A stretch of 64,000 bases of DNA from Bog-756 sp963777665 (GTDB lineage Bacteria > Actinomycetota > Acidimicrobiia > Acidimicrobiales > RAAP-2): positions 124,001-188,000 of the forward strand of contig CAVZRJ010000012.1 in assembly GCA_963777665.1 (NCBI GenBank), given 5' to 3'. The notes beneath the pieces are model-generated. The model was not told the origin of the DNA, did not search any database, and saw nothing but the letters and a program-made list of their open reading frames with translations. Shown here in pieces: positions 8,766 through 16,239 of this stretch (its first letter is position 1; each line of letters begins with the position of its first letter). The translations under genes and the position numbers were made by a program.

Positions 8766-9064
8766 GCTGCGGGATCTACTGCTCGAGTGCTGCGTCCTGA
8801 TGCCGTCATGTCGATGCCCACTTCGGTTGCGCCAAGGGTCCGGCCCGCACGGTAATTGTCGGTATCCCGCGCGGAACCTTGAGGATCGGCCGACTGCCGG
8901 ATCGGGCGAGGGTCGTCTACAGTGCTGTCCGAAGCAGGCCGGCGGAGGCGGAGCGCCCGCTGGGCGCTGACGGAATTCACATCTCCCCTGGTCAATTAAC
9001 ACGCAGAGTGGTACATTGACCACAGAAACGGGTCAACACTGCCGAGATCGGCGGCGGCCCGGCA
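8766..9064. other. Divergent intergenic region
   Basis: About 300 bp separating the YacL-like gene from the gene at 9065. No convincing ORF is seen. The only clear structure is the GGTCAA repeat set at 8989-9036; promoters for both divergent genes should lie here. Confidence 0.5.
8989..9036. promoter_or_regulatory. Three GGTCAA half-sites forming an inverted repeat plus a direct copy
   Basis: TGGTCAAT (8989-8996) and ATTGACCA (9015-9022) are perfect reverse complements 18 bp apart, and a third half-site GGTCAA lies at 9031-9036, 29 bp before the ATG at 9065. The arrangement resembles a transcription-factor operator upstream of the 9065 gene. The regulator is unknown. Confidence 0.45.
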
Positions 9065-9570
9065 ATGCCGTCGCGACGATCAGCCATGAGATCCTTCCGC
9101 CGCCCGCCACGTCCCGTCGCCCATGAGGTGGATGCCGTCGTCCAGGGCGTGGTGGACCTGCCCGCTCCCGTGCCAGGGGTCGGTGGGGTCGACCCGGACC
9201 CGGTCGAACTGTCCCCACTGCACCTCGGGGCGCCCACCGTCATCCGGACCGGCGAGCACGGTCTGCTGATTTGCGGATCGAGCGGTCCGGCGGAAGAGGT
9301 GCCCGCCCTCGTGCCATGGTCGGCCGTCGAGCAGGCGTCCGCCGATCGCGTCGTTCGCCTGCCCGGCGGGACGACCGCACAGGTCGTCGCGATCGAGGTC
9401 TCCGAGGACTGGTGGATGGGGGAGGCCGGTACCTGGCAGTTCGTCGGTCCCGCCACCGAGATCGGCCCGTTGCTGGCCGCTGTCGACTCCGGTCGGGCTG
9501 CGCTCGCACACGCTCCGAAACCGACGCCGCGCCGCACGAGCCACCGGCGCGTCGGCCGACGGAACGGGCG
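9065..9570 (+). CDS. Hypothetical protein; 3' end uncertain, possibly the N-terminal part of the GH18 protein
   Basis: The frame from ATG 9065 shows good codon bias and a globular composition for about 150 residues (LGAPTVIRTGEHGLLICGSS, VSEDWWMGEAGTWQFVG, IGPLLAAVDSGRAA). After about 9510 this frame becomes Arg/Pro-rich and the neighbouring frames look more coding, ending in DELLPVWARHRVVPVLVTL in the frame of the GH18 gene. No stop separates the two once a single extra base is allowed, so this may be a cytoplasmic N-terminal domain of one membrane-anchored GH18 protein. Alternatively it is a small separate gene that lost its stop. No family is recognised; a beta-rich PH-like domain is possible. 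Confidence 0.4.
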
Positions 9571-9584
9571 ACGAGCTCCTGCCG

Positions 9585-11323
9585 GTGTGGGCCCGTCACC
9601 GAGTGGTGCCGGTACTGGTCACCCTCGCCGCACTCGCCCTGTTCACCGGCGGAACCACCTCGACGTTCCAACCCTCCGCAGGGGGAAGCCCCAAGCCCTC
9701 CGTCAGCATCACGGCGGGCAACAGTGCGCAGGCCCTCGCCCACCCGTCCTCCCATCTGCCCGCGGCGACCACTGCACCGAAGCCTGCGCCGCCCTCATTG
9801 GCCGGAGCCCCCCCGCTGCAGTCCCACGAGGTCTTCGGCTACGCCCCGTACTGGACGTTGCCCCAGTCGTCCGGGTTCGACGTCAAGGACATGACCACCC
9901 TGGCCTACTTCAGCGTCGACGCCAACGGCGACGGCTCGCTCGACCAGAGCGGTTCCGGCTGGAACGGCTACCAGAGCCAGGACCTGGTCAACCTCGTGAA
10001 CCGCGCCCATGCAGCCGGGGACCGGGTCGTGCTCACGGTCACCTGCTTCAGCCAGGCCGCCCTCGACCAGATCACCTCCGATCCCACCGCAGCCGGTCGG
10101 CTGTCTGCCGCACTGATCGCCGCCGTGTCTGCGAAAGCGCTCGACGGGGTCAACTTCGACTTCGAGGGGGAGGGAAGCGCCGACCGGACAGGGCTGACCG
10201 CCTTGATCACCCATGTCTCCGCGGCTCTCCACGCGACCAATCCGCACTGGCAGGTCAGCATGGCCACCTATGCCAGCGCGGCTGGTGACAGCGGGGGCTT
10301 CTACGACGTGGCCGCGTTGGCGCCAGTGGTCGACGCGTTCTTCGTCATGGCCTATGACATGAATGACCGTTCCCAACCCAGTCCGACCGCTCCGCTCCTC
10401 GCCGGGAACGGTTACACCGACTTGAAGGCCCTCCAGGAGTTCACCGCGGTCGTACCGGCCCAGAAGATCATCCTCGGAGTGCCCTTCTACGGCTACGACT
10501 GGCCGACCTCGGACGGCTCGGGCACTGCCCAGGCGACGGGCGGCGAGACGCCCTCTGAGCGACGCGGTCATCGCCGCCTCGGGTCATCCGGCCTACTGGG
10601 ACCCGGTCACCCAGACCGCGTGGACGTCCTATCTGGTCGGTACACAGTGGCACGAGACGTACTTCGACGACCCCACGTCGCTGGCTCTCAAGGCCGAGTT
10701 GGCCGGCCTTTTCCACATCGCCGGCGTCGGCATCTGGGCGCTCGGCATGGACGGGAACGACCCGGCCATGATCGCCGCGCTGCTCGGGCAACGCGCCCGC
10801 GGCGAAGGACCTGCCGGGCGGCCCGCCCCCGCCCCCCGGATTCGGCTTCATCTCCCTGGGCACGTACGACGGGGTGACCAACCTTCCGCTGACCCCGATC
10901 GAACCCCCGCCGTCGGGTGGCACCCAGCAGCTGCTCGGAACTCTGAGCGGCATCGGCACCTCCGACCCGGCTCTCGCCTGCCTCCAGAGCGGCCCACCCC
11001 TGCAGGTGTGGGCGTACACCTCGCTGCCCGGAGTGGACGTGGTCGTGGCCAGCCAACCCAGCGACTGTGCCACCGCAATGTGGTCGTTCTCGGCGCCGCC
11101 GGGGGCGGCCGCGACCGGCCGTGCACCGGCCGCAGGATCGAAGGGCAAACCCGGATCGCCGACAAAGTCGGGATCGGCATCCACCTCGTCTACCTCCACC
11201 ACCACGACCGGGCCTCCGTCGACCACGACGACCACGGTTCCGACGACGACCACGACGATCACGGTTCCGACGACGACCACGACGATCACGGTTCCGACGA
11301 CGACCACCACGACCGGTCCCTGA
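9585..11323 (+). CDS. Membrane-anchored glycoside hydrolase family 18-like protein with Thr/Pro tail (two frameshifts)
   Basis: A hydrophobic anchor (VVPVLVTLAALALFTGG) is followed by a Ser/Pro linker and a GH18 (chitinase-like) barrel: FGYAPYW at the start of the barrel, the catalytic strand LDGVNFDFEGEG with the DxxxDxE acid, VMAYDMND, and IILGVPFYGYDW. The frame moves near 10549 (to LSDAVIAASGHPAYWDP) and near 10793 (to APAAKDLPGGPPPPPGFG), each explained by one extra base. The second part includes GVGIWALGMDG, the closing strand of the barrel. The C terminus is a Thr/Val/Pro repeat tail. It probably cleaves peptidoglycan or chitin-like glycans outside the membrane; similar proteins are SleL/YaaH-like. 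The start may lie further upstream, in the 9065 frame. Confidence 0.7.
11234..11307 (+). repeat. 27-bp tandem repeat encoding VPTTTTTIT
   Basis: A 27-bp unit beginning ACGGTTCCGACGACG starts at 11234, 11261 and 11288 (about 2.7 copies). It encodes the Thr-rich C-terminal tail of the GH18 protein, a likely extended, possibly glycosylated wall-spanning linker whose copy number could vary. Confidence 0.8.
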
Positions 11324-11405
11324 ACACGCGGTTCGGACTGCCGGACCAGTCGGGATCCAAGATGGCTACGGCAACGGTCTGCCGGACTACTCTTTCGGGG
11401 TACCC

Positions 11406-11478
11406 GGGGGTGTAGCTCAGCTGGTAGAGCGCTACGTTCGCAATGTAGAAGTCGGCGGTTCGAGTCCGCTCACCTCCA
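11406..11478 (+). tRNA. tRNA-Ala (anticodon CGC)
   Basis: A complete cloverleaf: acceptor GGGGGTG/CACCTCC containing the G3:U70 wobble that identifies alanine tRNAs, D arm GCTC..GAGC, anticodon stem CTACG/TGTAG with loop TTCGCAA (anticodon CGC reads GCG), and T arm GGCGG-TTCGAGT-CCGCT. The discriminator is A; the terminal CCA is not fully encoded (ACCC follows). Its 3' half is duplicated at 16071, showing that it is an integration site. Confidence 0.95.
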
Positions 11479-11481
11479 CCC
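11434..11481 (+). other. attL: tRNA-Ala 3' segment
   Basis: From the anticodon loop (ACGTTCGCAA) to ACCTCCACCC this segment reappears at 16071-16120. Tyrosine integrases commonly use this part of a tRNA gene; the intact tRNA is retained on this side. Confidence 0.75.
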
Positions 11482-11656
11482 AGTTCACTGGCACCTTTTG
11501 GCCTTCCTGATCGGCGGGCCAAACCGCTTCGAGCATTTTCCGTGCATTAGTGGTCGGACGCGGGTCGAAAGTGAGCAGGGTCCGAATGTCAAAGCAGGCA
11601 ACCTGGCGCAAGTGGGCCGGATACGTGCCCCACTGATCCGGTGTTGTGGGGCAGGG

Positions 11657-12076
11657 TCAGCCTGTTGATGCCGAGTCCCACGCAGCGGTTGTGGCCAGCC
11701 TGCATACTTGATCAGGTTCACCCGTGCCACTGAACGTCAGAGTCGATTCGCCTAGCAATCCCTTGATTGACGTGTGGGTTCCCGGAATGTCCATCCGGAT
11801 CGAGTTGCCGAGTTGTGTGCCGGTAAAGGTCTCAGCCGGGTATCCGTTGAGCAGAACCGTGCCAGCTAGTCCACTACCTGATCTTGACCAGGTGATGAAC
11901 TTCCCTCCAGATCCTCCAGGTGTCGTGCTGCACATGAAGCCCATTCCCTTAGGCGTGCCCGATGCAAACGGAGTCTGCGATGCCGCTGACGAGCCCGACG
12001 ACCCGCATCCTCCGAGGCAGATAGCTGCCGCCACTGCTGCTCCACACATGACCCACGGCACCCTGGATCTCTTCAT
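11657..12076 (-). CDS. Small secreted lipoprotein of unknown function
   Basis: 139 residues from ATG 12076, with a basic start (MKRSRVPW), a hydrophobic stretch and a lipobox (CLGGC, lipidated Cys about residue 23), then a Ser/Gly linker. The mature part is small and beta-rich (FITWSRSGSGLAGTVLLNG, STLTFSGTGEPDQVCRL) with two more Cys residues. The longer upstream reading frame was rejected because the signal peptide must be N-terminal. It lies within the island between attL and the integrase. No family recognised; it may be cargo. Confidence 0.65.
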   Translation of the reverse strand: MKRSRVPWVMCGAAVAAAICLGGCGSSGSSAASQTPFASGTPKGMGFMCSTTPGGSGGKFITWSRSGSGLAGTVLLNGYPAETFTGTQLGNSIRMDIPGTHTSIKGLLGESTLTFSGTGEPDQVCRLATTAAWDSASTG

Positions 12077-12122
12077 GTGACTGTATCGACCGGCAAGCCA
12101 TTGACCTGAAATGGATCGAGGC

Positions 12123-12653
12123 TCAACCTTTCCAGGGCAACCCGACGAGGAATGCCGCTGCGGACGGCGTGATGGAGGTTGATGGTGGAAGGGCATTCAG
12201 AATGAGTTCACGTGCGGGCGGTGGGACCCACTCGACGTTCGAACCGAAGCAGCGACCTCGGGTCGCTCTGAAGCGAAGCTGGGTGCCACCCCAAGGGATC
12301 GACCGCATCAATAGAGTTTGCGTGAGGGTTGGGGCCGTGATTCCAACCGCTTCAATGTCAGCGAACGCCACCGGCCTCCAATGGACAGGGCCTGGCGAGG
12401 CGATCCAGTCGACGCCGATTGACAGTCCGTTACCCTTGTAAAGGGTTTCTGACGCGGCCTTGGACGAAGAGGGGGCCAGACCCTCAAACTGAGAGCGGTC
12501 GTCAAGCGCGATGGAATGGATTGGATCGTTGGGGGCGATGACGATCCAGGCGGCTCCATCCCAGCGGTACACGCCGTCCGGCGAGATCGCTGAGGCCCAG
12601 CGATTGCCATCCCAGAAAAGGATTCCGTTCGAAATTCCGCCGATTCCGCTCAC
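12123..12653 (-). CDS. Hypothetical island protein with WDG-type short repeats
   Basis: 176 residues from GTG 12653; a weak GGAAA lies upstream. The N terminus holds two copies of a tryptophan motif (FWDGNRWASAISPDG and YRWDGAAWIVI) resembling the short DGxxWW-like repeats found in many actinobacterial membrane or secreted proteins. The rest (VHWRPVAFADIEAVGI, WGGTQLRFRATRG) resembles a small PH-like beta domain, but no family is certain. No signal peptide or membrane segment is seen. It lies just downstream (same strand) of the integrase. Confidence 0.55.
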   Translation of the reverse strand: MSGIGGISNGILFWDGNRWASAISPDGVYRWDGAAWIVIAPNDPIHSIALDDRSQFEGLAPSSSKAASETLYKGNGLSIGVDWIASPGPVHWRPVAFADIEAVGITAPTLTQTLLMRSIPWGGTQLRFRATRGRCFGSNVEWVPPPARELILNALPPSTSITPSAAAFLVGLPWKG

Positions 12654-12740
12654 GGGCGAGAGTTTTCCAGACAGCAGTTGCTCGGAAGGGTATGGCAGAA
12701 GTGCCGTTCTGGGCTAGGCAACGTTCGAGAGCACGAGTGT

Positions 12741-13886
12741 CTACGCAGGAACCGGGAGAAGGCGCAGGGCGACCACGTCGGATGCGGCGCGGTCAGAGTC
12801 GGTGGTGGCCTGCGTGTAGAGGTTCAGCGTCGTGCGCGAGTCGCTGTGCCCCAGGAGTCCCTGCAACGTCTTGACATCGACGCCACCATGGATTGCCAGA
12901 GTAGAGAACCCACGGCGCAGGTCATGGAAGCCAGGTCGATGCGGCTTCGTGTCGAATAGCCCCACTGTTTTTAGCGCGGGGTACCACCTGCGGGAACGGA
13001 ACCACCTGTCATCCATGGGCCTGCCGGATGGGCCAGGGAAGAGGAGAGCTTGATCGTCGGTGAGGCCGCAGGACGGGATAACCCCTTGAATCATCTTCAC
13101 AAGGGTCGGGGGGATCGGTCTGGGGCGTCCACTGGCTACAGATTTCGGGTCGGACGCCACAGGGCCTGTGCCCCTGCCCCCTCTGATGATGGCTTCATCG
13201 ACCGTGAGAGTCCCAACTTCCAAGTCAAAGTCGTTCACTCGCAGTGCGGCGCATTCAGACCAGCGCAAGCCCGTGAGTGCCGCCACCCAAACCATCGGAC
13301 GGTAGTTCTCGTCCATGGCGTCAGCGATGGCGCGAACCTGATCGTCGGAGAGGTCGAACCGTCGCGTTGGCGTCCGGGCAGTGACCTTCGGCACTTTCGC
13401 CTGCTTGGTGGGAGGACACGGACTCTGTGCCTTCCACCTGTGGTCCACTGCGCAGTTGAAGATGGCCTGCAAGGTGGCGTACCGGCGCCGAACTGTCCGG
13501 GGCGCTGGCCTCCCCTTTGCGGAACGGGCACCTGCCTTGCGAGCACCGGTGCCCATCGTCCATGCCTTGACAACCTTCTCGATCGTCATTCTTGTGACCT
13601 GATCGAGTGTGAGGTGGCCAATGGCAGGGATGATGTGGATTTCAACGTCGTTGCGATCGGTAGCCAGCGTGTTTGGAGACTTGGTGAGGTCGCTGGCCAG
13701 CCAGAGATTCGCCACGTCAGCAACAGTGCGCGCACTCTGTCGGGGGTCAATCCACGTCCCCTTCCGGAGCGACTCCGAGACCTCGTTGAGACAGTCACGG
13801 CACTCGGCTTTCCTGGGGAAGGTGCCGATACTCACCCTCGTGCCATCTGGGGTGAGGTATGACCCTTGCCACTGGCCCGAAGGCAC
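12741..13886 (-). CDS. int: Tyrosine recombinase / phage-type integrase
   Basis: 381 residues. An N-terminal arm-binding region (PSGQWQGSYLTPDGTR) and a SAM-like core-binding domain are followed by the catalytic domain with all landmarks: Arg in ALTGLRWSE, HDLRRGFS (HxxR), LLGHSDSRTTLNLYT containing the conserved His and the nucleophilic Tyr. It should integrate and excise the island at tRNA-Ala. GTG 13886 is the first start in frame, but the in-frame codons just upstream (HFGTVRK) resemble the usual beginning of such integrases and a GGAGG lies 25-30 bases upstream, so a non-canonical start is possible. Confidence 0.9.
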   Translation of the reverse strand: MPSGQWQGSYLTPDGTRVSIGTFPRKAECRDCLNEVSESLRKGTWIDPRQSARTVADVANLWLASDLTKSPNTLATDRNDVEIHIIPAIGHLTLDQVTRMTIEKVVKAWTMGTGARKAGARSAKGRPAPRTVRRRYATLQAIFNCAVDHRWKAQSPCPPTKQAKVPKVTARTPTRRFDLSDDQVRAIADAMDENYRPMVWVAALTGLRWSECAALRVNDFDLEVGTLTVDEAIIRGGRGTGPVASDPKSVASGRPRPIPPTLVKMIQGVIPSCGLTDDQALLFPGPSGRPMDDRWFRSRRWYPALKTVGLFDTKPHRPGFHDLRRGFSTLAIHGGVDVKTLQGLLGHSDSRTTLNLYTQATTDSDRAASDVVALRLLPVPA

Positions 13887-13955
13887 CTTGCGGACGGTGC
13901 CAAAGTGACTCTTAGGGTCCTCCGATAGTTAGTACGCGCGATATAGGATGGCCGG

Positions 13956-14190
13956 GTGGAGGCCAGTCGAGATGAGCTCGCGCGATTCTTCGAGGTGGTC
14001 CTGCCCCATCTGAACGAGCTGCAGCGCCGTGTGGTGGCCGGCGCGATGTCCGAGGCGCTCGGGCGCGGTGGCAAGAGCGCGGTTGCCGAGACGTCAGGCA
14101 TGAGCCGCAACACGGTGATCAAGGCTGAGCACGAGGTGGCCGAGGGCATTGAGCCTTCTGATCGTCAACGCGTACCCGGCGGTGGCGCAT
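13956..14190 (+). pseudogene. Truncated ISAzo13-like transposase, N-terminal remnant
   Basis: From GTG 13956 the frame gives a helix-turn-helix region with LNELQRRVVAGAMSEALGRG, KSAVAETSGMSRNTVIKAEHE and RQRVPGGG, the pattern that opens ISAzo13-family (DDE) transposases. The catalytic part is absent: after the GGG the frame runs into the reverse-strand RelE gene. It is read divergently from the integrase, 69 bp away. It is an insertion-sequence remnant; alternatively it now encodes a small HTH protein. Confidence 0.65.
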
Positions 14191-14458
14191 CAGACCGCCG
14201 GCTGATGGCTGTCACTTCGACGGTACTGGTGGCGTCATCGATCAGGTAGAGGATTCGGTAGTCACCGCGACGAGCCGAAAACGTGGGGGCCAGGGGCGGC
14301 TTGAGGGACTTTCCGACGCGGCGTGGATCATCGAGGAGAGCCCCGTTGATGAATGCGTAGGCCGCGTGGGCGATCTTCGGGGGCAAGGTCTTGGTCAGGG
14401 CAAGAGCGGCGGGGCGTGCGATGCGCAATCGGTACCGGTGGTCATCCGGCGTCGACAT
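14165..14458 (-). CDS. relE: RelE/ParE-family toxin
   Basis: 97 residues with the RelE fold signature: basic N-terminal helix region, RVGKSLKPPLAPTFSARRG, DYRILYLIDD and a C-terminal V.VTAISRRSDA that aligns with the usual IxHRxxAY. RelE toxins cleave mRNA in the ribosomal A site. ATG 14458 lies inside the antitoxin gene (17-nt overlap), the usual antitoxin-first order with translational coupling. The conserved terminal Tyr is replaced (SDAPPPG), so activity may differ from canonical RelE. Confidence 0.85.
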   Translation of the reverse strand: MSTPDDHRYRLRIARPAALALTKTLPPKIAHAAYAFINGALLDDPRRVGKSLKPPLAPTFSARRGDYRILYLIDDATSTVEVTAISRRSDAPPPGTR

Positions 14459-14732
14459 GCCGACCTGCGTCGCTCATGGCCTCAGCGAGCTGCTCGGCGT
14501 CGAGCACGTCTCCGGCGCGGAGGGCCTGGCGGCCTTCCTCGTGGGAGCGCAGGAGGGCTGAATCGGACAGAACGGCGATGGTCTCGCTCATGGCGTCGAA
14601 GTCGTCAGCTCCGATGAGCACGGCCGCCCGCCGCCCGTTGCGCGTGATCTCGAACCGTTCGTGAGTGGTGCTGGCTTCATCGATCAGTTTCGAGAGATTC
14701 GCTCGAGCATCGGCGACGGGTATGGTCGTCAT
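14442..14732 (-). CDS. Phd/YefM-family antitoxin
   Basis: 96 residues from ATG 14732 (MTTIPVADARANLSKLIDEA is the classic opening), then RFEITRNGRRAAVLIGADDFDAM and an acidic C-terminal tail that would wrap the toxin. It neutralises RelE and represses the operon. A second in-frame ATG lies two codons upstream (14738), but a perfect TATAAT ends at 14740, placing transcription start at or next to ATG 14732, so the mRNA is probably leaderless and 14732 is preferred. Confidence 0.85.
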   Translation of the reverse strand: MTTIPVADARANLSKLIDEASTTHERFEITRNGRRAAVLIGADDFDAMSETIAVLSDSALLRSHEEGRQALRAGDVLDAEQLAEAMSDAGRHVDAG

Positions 14733-14745
14733 GTACATGATTATA
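14730..14745 (-). promoter_or_regulatory. Leaderless promoter and palindromic operator of the toxin-antitoxin operon
   Basis: On the minus strand a consensus -10 TATAAT occupies 14745-14740, followed by the perfect palindrome CATGTACATG (14739-14730) that contains both candidate ATGs. The -35 region is poor. The palindrome over the transcription start suits autorepression by the antitoxin. Confidence 0.55.
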
Positions 14746-14864
14746 GCGTAAATGGCAGACCGTAGGCACTCCGGTTCTTATTGTGTCCCTTCGCCTCCAC
14801 TGCAGGAATATCAACGGGACCCAGTTCTTCACTCCCGTTCGGGTGGGAGGGGGGCGGTCACGGC

Positions 14865-15551
14865 TCAGTACCCGAGATCGATCCCGGTGTCTCGGTCCTT
14901 GCCGAGTTCCGCCGATCGCTCCTCTGGCGAGCTCAGTTCGAGTGCTCCTGCTCTCCACACCTGAACCCGAACCCGCAGCTCTTCGAACTGGACGTCGTTG
15001 ATCGGGAACTCGTCCCGACGAAGACGTCGAAAGCGATCCAACATCTGGGTGAAAACAGCCGGACTAAAGCCACTGTCCTTCTCGTGTGCCAGTTCGAAGA
15101 GGCGCGCAAGACCAAAGCGAGGCTCGATGGACATGAGGTCGACGTAATCGCGCGCCTCTGCCCTGCCGAATACGGCCAGTACCTTGTCGGCGGCGAGCTC
15201 TTCGGACGACAGGAGTTCGAATCCTGGGCCCGCCTCGGTCGGGAACAGACGGGCATCGCTCGCCAGGTCGACCTCCGTTCTTTCGAGTTGGTCCGCGACG
15301 ACGAAGCGCGTAAACCCAGGGCTGTCGATTAACCGATCGACCTGGAAACCGGCCTCTTGGAGCGCCAGCTCTGCCGCTGGAACCAATCGGTCAACTGCGT
15401 CGGGACTGGTGCCGAAGAAATCCAGATCTCGAGTGGCCCGTTCCACATCGCCACGGACGATCAGTGCAGCACCTCCAGCGAGCGCAAAATCCTCGGCTTC
15501 TGCGAGTCCAGCAATGATCCTCGCGACTCGAAGCTGGAGGTCACTTAGCAC
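14865..15551 (-). CDS. AbiEii/AbiGii-type nucleotidyltransferase toxin
   Basis: 228 residues with the nucleotidyltransferase signature of this family: FALAGGAALIVRG, then RATRDLDFF (the GG...DxD core), an EVDLAS segment with the third acidic residue, and the helical ELAADKVLAVFGRAEARDYVDLM motif typical of AbiEii. Family members modify tRNA and act as toxins in abortive infection. The GTG start lies within the stop region of the upstream 113-residue gene (7-nt overlap), so the two are translationally coupled. Length is at the short end for AbiEii (about 230-300). Confidence 0.8.
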   Translation of the reverse strand: MLSDLQLRVARIIAGLAEAEDFALAGGAALIVRGDVERATRDLDFFGTSPDAVDRLVPAAELALQEAGFQVDRLIDSPGFTRFVVADQLERTEVDLASDARLFPTEAGPGFELLSSEELAADKVLAVFGRAEARDYVDLMSIEPRFGLARLFELAHEKDSGFSPAVFTQMLDRFRRLRRDEFPINDVQFEELRVRVQVWRAGALELSSPEERSAELGKDRDTGIDLGY

Positions 15552-15886
15552 TCCGCTCGGGCCTCATCGTGGCGTTCGAACCATTCCTCCCATGTCCCTC
15601 GGACTTTTGGGGGAAGGACTAGCTCATCGAAGAGCTCCACGAGCTCGTCCGGGTCGATGAAGTGGAGCACATCGGCCTCGGTGCCTTCGCGGAGGACCTG
15701 CTCGTATACGCGAATCCGATCCTTCCGGACGGCCAAATCGTAGGCCACTGCCGGATCACTCCACCTCACATGGAACGGAAGCGTGACGATGCCGGAGGCT
15801 TTTGGCGTTCCTCGATCATCGAACTCCTCGGGTATCGCGACGGGCCGAGCAGCGGGTCCGAGGGTAAGACTGCGCGTTCTTGCCAT
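15545..15886 (-). CDS. Small acidic partner of the AbiEii-like toxin (candidate antitoxin)
   Basis: 113 residues from ATG 15886 (MARTRSLTLGP), rich in Glu/Asp, with IVTLPFHVRWSDP, AYDLAVRKDRIRVYEQVLREG and a terminal WEEWFERHDEARAE. It precedes and overlaps the nucleotidyltransferase gene, the position of an antitoxin. It lacks the winged-helix features of classical AbiEi; instead it resembles small uncharacterised proteins that contain an RxxVYE-like segment. The upstream Arg-rich part of the open frame was excluded. Function is inferred from context only. Confidence 0.65.
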   Translation of the reverse strand: MARTRSLTLGPAARPVAIPEEFDDRGTPKASGIVTLPFHVRWSDPAVAYDLAVRKDRIRVYEQVLREGTEADVLHFIDPDELVELFDELVLPPKVRGTWEEWFERHDEARAEC

Positions 15887-16239
15887 TGATCCAAGTCTAC
15901 GACGACGACGCGAAACGACCTGTTCGAAGCGGACTCGAGGTCTGACCCTCGGGACCCAGCAGGACTCAACTGTTGCCCAGCCGTGCACGTGCCTGCCCTT
16001 CGGTGCACTCCGCCGACCACTGGGACCAGAAAGTCCGAACAAAATGCCTGGTCAGCGGGATGCGCGCACGACGTTCGCAAATATAAGAAGTCGGCGGTTC
16101 GAATCCGCTCACCTCCACCCGGAAATGCAGGTCAGGCGGGTGCAACAGAGCGGCCGCTGGAAGCTCCGCCTAGCGGTTGTGGAGAACGTTGCTGACGTCC
16201 AAATCGAATGACAGATGAGTCCCTCCCTGCGCATGTTGC
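15887..16239. other. Island right end, no gene
   Basis: About 350 bp without a convincing coding frame. It carries the attR copy at 16071-16120 and, upstream of it, the expected promoter region of the minus-strand toxin module. The 120 bp after attR up to the oxygenase stop show nothing recognisable. Confidence 0.6.
16071..16120 (+). other. attR: duplicated tRNA-Ala 3' segment
   Basis: ACGTTCGCAA is followed by GAAGTCGGCGGTTCGA and TCCGCTCACCTCCACCC, matching the tRNA except for a two-base length difference after the anticodon loop and one G-to-A change in the T loop. It has no 5' half, so it cannot be a functional tRNA. Confidence 0.75.

Larger units (their letters stand above)
11434..16120. 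mobile_element. Integrated genomic island in tRNA-Ala
   Basis: The segment is bounded by the tRNA-Ala 3' half (attL, 11434-11481) and a second copy of that sequence (attR, 16071-16120). Inside lie a tyrosine integrase, a transposase remnant, a RelE/Phd-type toxin-antitoxin pair, an AbiEii-like pair and two hypotheticals, all but the remnant on the minus strand. Composition is visibly less G/C-extreme than flanking DNA. There are no replication or transfer genes, so it is a small, probably non-autonomous integrative element or a decayed prophage/ICE. Confidence 0.8.

Noticed and set aside
11234..11307. Short regularly spaced repeats considered as a CRISPR array
   Set aside because: The 27-bp units are contiguous without spacers and encode an in-frame Thr-rich protein tail.
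16071..16120. Possible second tRNA-Ala gene
   Set aside because: Only the anticodon-loop-to-3'-end part is present; no acceptor 5' strand or D arm. It fits an attachment site.
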